Shown: positions 56,966 to 64,000 of the stretch, in pieces
How the letters are laid out: every line of letters begins with the position of its first letter
Numbering within the stretch: the stretch's first letter is position 1
Assembly (NCBI GenBank): GCA_033297075.1
Contig: MU858163.1
Coordinates: forward strand, 53,693 to 117,692
DNA: 64,000 nucleotides
Direction: 5' to 3'
Source: Rhypophila decipiens
Lineage: Eukaryota > Ascomycota > Sordariomycetes > Sordariales > Naviculisporaceae
The notes under the pieces: model-generated
Told to the model about the DNA's origin: nothing
Database searches by the model: none
What the model saw: only the letters and a program-made list of their open reading frames with translations
Program-made: the position numbers and the translations under genes

Positions 56966-57421
56966 TTACCAATTTTGGTGAGGGATTGGTAAGGGAAGCT
57001 GGGAGCAAACTTCGCGTAGTTTGTGGCGTGTCGCATCGTTGACTTCATTGAAAAGTTGAGAAGTGGTGTAGTTGTACATCCATTGTCCCTCGTCGGTCTC
57101 AATGAAGTTCTTCTTGAACGTCTTGTAGTTCCAGACATTCTCAGATGTGTCGCCGAGTTCGTCATCCTGGTCGTCCAATGTCGCAGTCTGTGCTCCAAGG
57201 TTGTCGGTGGTACGAAACTCGTCGGCAAGGATGCTGTGGCGAGTCCGAGCGCGTTTTGTCGCATTGGGCAAGCCGGACAAGTAATCGTCGTGGTCGTACT
57301 CGACTTCCGATTGGGCGGTTGCGATAGACTTAACTATAGCTGCGGCTTTGTCTGCGGGTGTCTGCGGTATGGCGTCTAATAGCGTAATGTCGCGAAGTCG
57401 GTTTGTGGAGTCGTGGGTCAA
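56966..57421 (-). CDS. Small hypothetical protein, 151 residues
   Basis: Not recognised. The ORF starts MTHDSTNRLRDITLLDAIP and is balanced in composition, acidic in the middle (TATLDDQDDELGDTSE) and Tyr/Trp-containing (NVWNYKTFKKNFIETDEGQW), unlike the Arg/Ser/Pro-rich shadow frames nearby. The last part (LFNEVNDATRHKLREVCSQL) looks helical. No intron, signal peptide or partner is evident. It may be a small genuine gene or a fragment left between transposons. Confidence 0.4.
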   Translation of the reverse strand: MTHDSTNRLRDITLLDAIPQTPADKAAAIVKSIATAQSEVEYDHDDYLSGLPNATKRARTRHSILADEFRTTDNLGAQTATLDDQDDELGDTSENVWNYKTFKKNFIETDEGQWMYNYTTSQLFNEVNDATRHKLREVCSQLPLPIPHQNW

Positions 57422-58710
57422 TTCAATTCGTATAATTCAAGTCGTTCAATTAGAGTATTATTTTACCTCTCCAGGTTAGTGTGAAGTCGGCCTTGGATGG
57501 ATGGAATTTATTTCGCCCGGAGGCACTAAGCCTAAAGGGCCTATGCACGCTAACTACATTCGGTTCATCCAATTCTGCCATTACCTCGTCCAAGAAGTCG
57601 GCCTTACTTTTGTCATAATCACCAAGTACGAAGGGTCAACGCGCCAACGAATACTGGGCTTTGCAGCCCCACTTTCCGATAAGCCGATAAGCCCCACCTT
57701 GTTGGATTACTGACTTACTGGCTGGCGGGCTGCCAGTTGGCTGTAGGTGCCAGGCGAATCTCGTGACACGTGTCTTCTCCCTCCCTCCATCCCTCTGTAC
57801 CCAAGTCATCACATACAATCGTACGTACATAGACTGGAAAAAAGAAAAGAGGTCATTCCAAAGATGTGGTGGCTGCTTACGAATATGCGGGGATTGCGAT
57901 GTGATTGAAGTGTGGGTGCATGTGGATGCTGCTTCCTCGCGGCCCAGTCGTCGGTGTACGTATCTGCCAGGTATTGGAATTTGTGTCTGACTGCACATGT
58001 GTGGAGTGGATATCGAAATAGAGACCATTGATGCCCACGGCGGAAGCAGCCGCTCCACGGTGTCAACACCAATCTCTACATGTCCAGGCGTTGGGGGTCG
58101 CCATTCTCGACCCTCTTTAATAAAATTCTTAAACCCTTTTTTACCTAATCGCAACCATCTTCACCGTGACCACCTTCAAGTCTACACCGGCCTGGTGGAT
58201 GGCCCAATGCTAGTAGAGGTCTTCAGCCAAGGAACGCCACGGAACACGGCTTCTGATGGCCCCATCTGCGAGTCTTACATGGTTGTGATATTGAAATGGA
58301 AGGCCGAGTCATGTTATATGCCGCAACCTGGCATGCGGTTCCACGATTGGCTTAGGATCATAGCCTAGCACGGCAATCAGATCGTGATGAGATTATCATC
58401 AAAGGTTGGACATCCGACATTCACCGGGTTGCTCGTCGTAGGTACGTACCAACATGAACTTGCCTACCCAGTCAAGACATCCTTCCATGCCCGTACTCTG
58501 CTTCGCAACGACTTCAACATCCAGCTCACGCAGCTGTACGCCGAGGCGATCTATATAACGCTCGGCCATTCCCACCAAACAGTCCTCCACAGGCTATGTG
58601 CTAAAGCCTCAACTTCCATCATCTACCAGACCCCAAATTATCTCCATATCTGCCTTACCCTTGTGACTATTCTACAGCCAACACACCTGTTCCAAACCTT
58701 CCTCGCCACC
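57422..58710. other. Intergenic region
   Basis: The 1.3-kb stretch lies upstream of the secreted-protein gene. Repeated ATTCAATTCGT/AATTCAAGT words occur near 57420-57455. No convincing gene is seen; an open frame covering 58384-58917 overlaps the real start in another context and is read as leader. Confidence 0.35.
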
Positions 58711-59827
58711 ATGCTCCAGGCCACTGTACTGTACGGCATGGTTGGCCTCGCCGCCATAGCCGACGCTGCAGTAGCCGTCGCCGAGCGAGGACTGACCTGC
58801 ATCCTCCCAAATGCATGCCTCTTCCGTATGCATCCCCCTTTTTGCTCCTGTACCGTGCCAGTGGTTAACACAGTCTTTTGCAGAGGTCAAGGCCGCGGCA
58901 CTTCCGCTTGGTCCTAACGGCCGCGCCGATTGCTCCTCGTTTCTCCGCACCACCGTTACACCCGCAGCCCCGTGAGTTCATCCCACATGTAGACCCCCAA
59001 CATATACTAGTATGTAGCTTAGCTAACAGGCCCCGCCCGATGATAGGACGACTACCGTGGTCAACACCGTCACCAATACCAACACCGTCACCATAACCTC
59101 CACCTCTACCTCCACCAACATCTTGACCGAGTCCACCACCGTGACCGAGACTGTAACCGTCGGAGGTGGTGGCTCGTTGCGACGCCGTGCGCCGGCAAAG
59201 ATTGCAAATCCGCTAGCCGCCGCTGACGCTGCTGTCCCCGCACCCGTCCAGGTCGTCCGCCGCCAGGCCACCGCCACGCCCACGGCGATCCCGCACTACG
59301 CATCCGCCTGCAAGAGCGGGGCCGCCTACGCGAGCGCCTGCTCCTGCATCGGCGTCCACAAGACCACCACCACCGCCCCGGCCCCTCCCAGGTCGACCGT
59401 CTCCTCCACAACCACCGTCGCCACCACTGTCACCACCACCGTCACCGTCATCGTCACCACCGCCACCACCACAACAGCCACCATCACCTCAACCACCACG
59501 ACAACAACCATCACAACCACCGCACCGACCATCACGCCCACCGCCAACCTGATCATCCGCCCCTACAACAGCGCATTGGACTGCGACGAGACCCTGGCCG
59601 CCCCCGACATCGTCATCCCCAGCGGCGAGTGCGCCGGGGTCCCGAACCAGCCCTCCGTCAAGTTCCTCGCCTACACGCCCCCAGTGCAGCCGGGGTGCTC
59701 CTGTGTCGTGGAGTTCCACAACGACGACTTCTGCACCGATCTGTTCTCCACCCAGTCGCCTACCAGCACTGACTGCTTCGATGTTAGCTTTGTGTACTCT
59801 CTCCGGTTGGTTTGTACCTGTGCCTGA
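58711..59827 (+). CDS. Secreted Thr-rich (mucin-like) protein with Cys-rich C-terminal domain
   Basis: Predicted extracellular or cell-wall protein. Exons 58711-58825, 58884-58971 and 59047-59827 join with phases 1 and 2, giving 327 residues. The ATG is in a strong context (CGCCACCATG) and opens a signal peptide (MLQATVLYGMVGLAAIADAA). The mature part begins with a small Cys-containing segment (LTCILPNACLF, DCSSFL). A Thr-rich stretch of NTVTNTNTVTITSTS type follows, then possible Kex2 sites (LRRRAP, VVRRQA), a CKSG...CSC pair and a second long TTTT-rich stalk. It ends with a 90-residue domain with eight cysteines (DCDET, GECAG, GCSC, DDFC, DCFD, CTC). The stalk is probably heavily O-mannosylated. 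There is no GPI signal. Function is unknown. Confidence 0.78.
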
Positions 59828-60290
59828 AGGGAAGGCACCGGCGATGGGGAGGTTAGTGGTGCTGGCAGTGGCGAGGGCAGGTACCTTGGGTAGGTAGGCT
59901 GGGGACGTCGGGTCTCATGTTATCCTGTGTTATTCTTTCTTTCTTTCTTTTTTAAGTACCTTGAGTAGCTAGCTACGTAGTCTAGGTAAGTACCGGCCTG
60001 GTAAAGTAGTGCCATAAGTACTACCTTGGGAATTGATAGTATGTCTTTGCTCGTTTCTCTCTTTCGGAGCCCTGCGTTAGATACAATTAATGGGAGATGA
60101 TAGACCGCGGCCAAGGGCTGAACCAGGCGCTCAATGATGTTGACCAAATGATAACCCAATTCATCAAGGTCCGCGACCAAAGTGATTTCTTCACTATTAA
60201 AAGTGAGGGGTCAAAAGTCTGCGCGCACCCCGCATTTCCCAACCCCCTCCATTAAAGGAAGTCTCTACACAAACCTTCATAACTCTTTTG
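59828..60290. other. Intergenic region, possible end of the Tc1-like element
   Basis: Contains a short TTTC repeat (59935-59954). At about 60204 the text AGTGAGGGGTCAAAAGTC, preceded by TATTAAA, could be the terminal repeat of the neighbouring Tc1/mariner relic. No matching inverted copy was found to the right. Confidence 0.35.
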
Positions 60291-60762
60291 TTAGAAAATA
60301 TGCAGAAAAGCTGTTTGCAGATTTGGAAAGCTACAGTACAGGGTTTCAATCAGCCTGTCAATTTCCCCCTGATCTATAGCCCACCACGCCGCCCTTAATT
60401 TCTCTTTGAAATCTTCTATATCGAGGGCGTTTTTTTTTCAGTAACCAAAGGTCAGGGAACATTCTCTTTAAATTCCTTTTGAGAAGCGCCCAAACGTGCT
60501 CGATCGGGTTCAAATCCGGACTATGTGCTGGCCATTCGATCCAGGATATTCGCCGCGCATAGAGCCACTCCTCGGTGGATTTGCAGACAAAGAAACCTGT
60601 GGCCATTCGCGCACGCCAGCCAGAAATCCCTTTCGGCGAGGGTTGGACTTGAAGGCCCCAGCGATGAATATCCAAGGGTTTCCGTTTCTTGAGATGTTGG
60701 TGATGTGTATGTAGGTCCTTCAGTGGGAGGGGCTGGACTCGATCTCCCGTTATACCTCCCAC
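60291..60762 (-). mobile_element. Tc1/mariner-like transposase relic (C-terminal part)
   Basis: Minus-strand translation shows ISWIEWPAHSPDLNPIEHVW followed by ALLKRNLKRMFPDLW, the signature of Tc1-family transposases around the third catalytic acid (SPDLNPIE). The frame then shifts at a run of nine A (plus-strand T at 60430-60438) and continues as NALDIEDFKEKLRAAWWAID, then LIETLYCSFPNLQTAFLHIF, to a stop at 60291. That is the usual C terminus. Upstream of EEWLYARR the N-terminal two thirds, including the first two catalytic acids and the DNA-binding domain, are not recognisable. It is a truncated, inactive copy. Confidence 0.85.
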
Positions 60763-61254
60763 ATCTTGCCTGTTAGAACCCTCCGACTTCTCATCCTTTG
60801 AAGACTACTCTGTGAATCCAAGCATGGAAATAACTGATCCACTAGAATAACTAAACAAAAATCATCGATGTCAAAAACCAACATCTGTGAGAGTGTTGGC
60901 GATGTCCCGTTATCCACAGTAGGCGGTGGCGCCTGACGGCTGTCGCCAACTGCACATGCTTGAAGTATCATGATTCGTTATGCCTTGCTGGTGGCGCTTA
61001 GAACCCAACTCCTCTAATCGAGGGACGATGTGCGAAACGCCTCTGTGGGAGATGAAGCGTGGAAAGAATTAAGAAAAGCTAAGTTTTGCGGAGATCACAA
61101 GTGCTTGCTGCAATAGCCGCGTACATGTCCGTGTCATTGCACTGTGGAAGGAATCACAAAAGCGCCGCGAAGATCTATATACTTAGCGCTACTTTATGAT
61201 ACTTGCCTTTCAGAATGTCGGTATTCGAAAGCGGCTAAATGTCACCCACTATTG
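60763..61254. other. Intergenic region between transposon relics
   Basis: No gene recognised. It may include eroded N-terminal sequence of the Tc1-like element, but no catalytic motif can be read in any frame. Confidence 0.3.
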
Positions 61255-61419
61255 GTGTCGCGGTGTACCTGGATGTCTCCAAGTACAGACGAAGCCGTAG
61301 ACTTGATGGCCCGATGCGTTGAGTTTCAGCAGCAAATACTCGGCCCAGACTATCCCCATACAATGTCTAATAGTTTTTTATTGCATGAATGGGAAGCAGC
61401 GAGTAGCCGCATGAAATAG
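61255..61419 (+). pseudogene. TPR-repeat relic of an NLR/STAND-type protein
   Basis: The frame encodes DEAVDLMARCVEFQQQILGP followed by DYPHTMSNSFLLHEWEA. This is the kinesin-light-chain-type TPR unit that ends many fungal NACHT- or NB-ARC-TPR proteins (pattern AhxLhxxChxxRxxhLGPDHPxTxxS...LxxW). Only one and a fraction of a repeat remains, with no nucleotide-binding domain upstream. It is a fragment of a former allorecognition/immunity-type gene. Confidence 0.6.
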
Positions 61420-62129
61420 CTAGTATATCAGATTGAATGAGCAATTGATGGTTAGGTTTATTAGTTGAGTCTAACGTACTTGGTAGTTGAGGTACAGCCC
61501 ATTTTTATTGCTGGGTGACGGTGGTCATTCAAAACCTAAATAATTTGCGAACACCCATGCATGCAATTGTCCACCGACTTTCCGGACGGGCTCGTAACGT
61601 GTTTTTCGAGGACATCGTCGGAAAATGTTTTTGAGTTGGCAACTATAGTTAGGGAGTGGCCTGAAGCGGGCTCGGGAATATGCGAGAACTGGAAGGAAAC
61701 AAGACCGTGGCAGAAAAGATACGAACCAGGCAGAAAGGGTACGTACCTACAGATAGCCAGAGCAGTTTTGATGGAGGAGTTCCTGACAGGTGGTTTCTGT
61801 TATTAGTTCTGCCACGGTACTGTGCAAAGTTCAGAAGCCATTTCAGGAGGCCATTACAAAGATAGACGCAATCAATACGCATGCCATTTCTAGAGCCATG
61901 AATGGCTGTAGAAACAAGCCTACGTGTGGGCAAGTTGAGAATTCCCGTTGGTGGCAAGAATGCAATTATCAAACCAAGCAGCTTGGACCCGACAGTCTGG
62001 TAATACCCAATTCAATGTGGAGAGGGGTGTTGGCGCTAGTTCACGGTTGGTGCGAGGTCGGTAAATAAGAGCTTGAAATGGCTTAACGTTACTTGATCCA
62101 GAAGCAGGAACTGCAAGGGGGTAGATAAA
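61420..62129. other. Intergenic region
   Basis: No gene. It lies beyond the premature end of the copia coding region; no long terminal repeat or reverse-transcriptase sequence could be recognised here. Confidence 0.3.
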
Positions 62130-64000
62130 TCACCCCTGACTTTTGGAGCCAGAAACGGTGCAGAGGCAAGTCTTGCTAGGGTCCCCTGCCATTTCTTCAG
62201 CTAGATCTCGATGCATTGCAAGGATAAAATACCCCTCTTGTCGGTGGCTTTCCATATGGTCAGCCATTGCTTCGTGGAAACGTCCCTCTAGTGGGTGTCG
62301 CTTGAGGCTCTGGTAGCTTGATGGCGCCGGTGGTAAGTCTTTCCTGTGCCATCTACCGTTAGAACGAGGTTTCAAGGAAGTAGGAATTTGCTTAGCGTTT
62401 GTTGCCGCCGTCAGAGCTGCCTCGGCTCGCTCGAACTGGCGTAGTCTTCTTGGGCTCAGTGGGAGATAGTTAATCTCCTTCTTTAGGCCGTATTTGCTCA
62501 CGGTCTTGCCCGCTATTTTTCCAATGGCAGTTGCCTGTCTCCCTGCGGGGAAGGCTGCCTGCCACGCTTGATTAAGCGCTTCGGAGTGTTGCTCCGAAAT
62601 CTGATTTGTGTCTTCTTGGCTAGTGCTCAAGGAAGAGAATGCTTCACTCAACAGTACTAAAACAGGTGTAGGAGCTGACCCAGGGAATCGGTAGGTAGTG
62701 TACGCGAGGTGATCAGTCTCGGTCTCTATCTCCATTTCATTCTCGGACTCAAAATGCTCATCGAATTCATCCTGTAGATCTTGTGCTTCCGTCTCATCAC
62801 TGTTTTCAGTTACTGCAGGTGCGCAGACAATAGTATCGATGGTATATTCATCCTCATCGATGGTATATTCATCCTCATCGAGGGCATATTCATCCTCGTC
62901 TTCTTCGGTTTGTAAACCAGGAGTGACCCTTGTTTGTTGTACAGCATCTGTTATCTCGCAACTAGCCACAAGGGCTTCCATTTGTTGCAGAGTTATGCCA
63001 TACAGGTCATCCTTGAAACTTTCGATGTCGCCGTTGAACAGCTCATCTTCGTTGAAAACAACGTCTCGAACTCGGATCACTTTCTTCGTCTTGGGGTTCC
63101 AGATGCGATAGATATTCGTAGAATCGTATCCCACCAGGTAGCCAATCCAAGCGTTGGGTTTGAGCTTGTGAAGACGATCCTTTTTGTTCATTGCGTCGGT
63201 TGTCATGGCGTAGGCTTTGCAGCCATAGTTGCGCAGGTGGTGCATCTTGGGTTTCTTCTCGGCGTTAGGCACGCCATCTTTCTTGGCCACGAACGAATGG
63301 AAGACCTCGTATGGTGATTTGCATCCGAGACTCTTTCTTGGTGTTCTGTTGTATAGGTAAACTGCGGCCATATAGATTTCAACCCAGAGTAGGTTGGCTG
63401 GAAACCGAGCAGCAATTCGCATGGTTCTTGCTTTTATTTTGATCACACGCCCTGAGCGCTCGGCGCCTCCATTCTGGCTCTGTGAATGAGGTGCGCAGGG
63501 CTCAACCTTGATGCCTTTCTGTGACCAAAAATCTCTCATGCGTTTGGACCTGACCATTTCATCGTCACATTGAATGACCTTGACCTGCAGGCCATGCTGC
63601 CTGATCATGGTGTTTGTGAAGCGATTCACACCGTCTTCAACCTTGGTTGTTGTTCTGTTTGTGAGATATATATCAAAGATATATCCGCACCTCCGATCGG
63701 TGAAAAGCATTGCTGCCTTGAATCCTTCTTGGTCTGGTGCTGGATCGAGGAAATCAATGGCGATGACTTCACCCACATTCTGAGGTATCTCACGAGGTGT
63801 ACGTCGAATCTGACGCCTCGCCTTTGCCATGCCACAATCAGGGCACTCGTACTCCGCTGGGCCTTGAAGCTTCACACCAACAGCTGATTCAGGTAAGTTG
63901 GCTAATGCTGCAGCGCCTGGATGACCGAGTCTTCCGTGCCAGAGTAGAGTGGTTGCGCTACTGGGCTTTCGGCCAGTCCAGGATGTTGCTTGGAATACTG
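62130..64000 (-). mobile_element. Ty1/copia retrotransposon polyprotein (GAG-pre-integrase and integrase), truncated and running off the window
   Basis: The minus-strand frame is open from the window edge (64000) to a stop at 62130, so its 5' part is outside. The visible order is copia-like: the pre-integrase LLWHGRLGHPGAAALANLP, the zinc-knuckle end YECPDCGMAKARRQ, then the integrase core. Its three acids are seen in EVIAIDFLDPA, VIQCDDEMVRSK and QSQNGGAERSGRVI. Downstream are HLRNYGCKAYAM and the GYLVGYDSTNIYRIWNPKTK segment. An acidic linker contains DEDEY repeats. The conserved pre-RT phrase WHRKDLPPAPSSYQSLKRHP is present, but translation stops soon after and no reverse transcriptase or RNase H follows, so the element is 3'-truncated. 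Confidence 0.9.

Noticed and set aside
58384..58917. 177-codon frame overlapping the start of the secreted protein
   Set aside because: The signal peptide begins at the ATG at 58711 in this frame; the upstream part has no coding character and the downstream part ignores a clear intron.
1..64000. A secondary-metabolite gene cluster
   Set aside because: Two P450s, a dehydrogenase, a monooxygenase and a broken O-methyltransferase are present, but they are spread over 38 kb, interrupted by housekeeping genes, and no polyketide, peptide or terpene synthase is seen.
1..64000. CRISPR array, operons or bacterial-type signals
   Set aside because: Genes are eukaryotic with spliceosomal introns; the tandem repeats found are minisatellites without unique spacers.

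Overview
The window looks like nuclear DNA of a filamentous ascomycete, most likely a Sordariomycete. Its genes carry short introns (about 50-100 nt, GTAAGT-like donors, CTAAC branch sites, YAG acceptors). Their contents are typical of Pezizomycotina: PTH11-type receptor, HET-domain genes, Helo-like STAND protein, fungal P450s and a Ty1/copia element. No database search was possible; names rest on motifs read from the sequence.

Left part (1-29 kb): a Baeyer-Villiger-type FAD monooxygenase (1.4-3.6 kb), then about 8.5 kb with no supportable gene. A 7-TM fungal rhodopsin-fold protein follows (12.1-13.6 kb). Next is a conserved housekeeping block: a carnitine-pathway 2-oxoglutarate dioxygenase (17.2-18.7), ribosomal protein S20/uS10 (19.1-19.6, minus), a CUE-domain ASCC2/Cue3-like ribosome-rescue factor (20.3-22.4), and a CCCH zinc-finger FG nucleoporin of the Amo1/Nup42 type (23.4-25.5, minus). 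A minisatellite and a CAGA microsatellite lie between the last two.

Middle (26.8-44 kb) is accessory: a P450 (26.8-28.5), a short-chain dehydrogenase (29.5-30.3) preceded by CGG...CCG palindromes, and a Helo-like STAND-type protein with an acidic repeat (30.6-33.8, minus). A frameshifted O-methyltransferase relic (34.3-35.7, minus), a membrane-protein fragment (36.3-36.6) and a CYP7/8-like P450 (37.6-39.4) follow. Then come an OTT_1508-like deaminase protein (40.0-41.6, minus) and a C2H2 zinc-finger gene with an in-frame stop (42.9-44.1).

Right part (45-64 kb) resembles an allorecognition/transposon island. It holds two head-to-head pairs: a pair of related unknown proteins (46.1-50.3) and a pair of HET-domain genes (51.2-56.2). 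One HET gene is split by a 419-bp hAT-type MITE with a perfect 8-bp target duplication. Further right are a secreted Thr-rich protein (58.7-59.8), a Tc1/mariner relic (60.3-60.8), a TPR relic of an NLR-like protein (61.3-61.4) and a truncated copia polyprotein running off the end (62.1-64.0, minus). Several genes are broken. Two breaks sit in 9-nt homopolymers, so assembly error must be excluded before they are read as biology.
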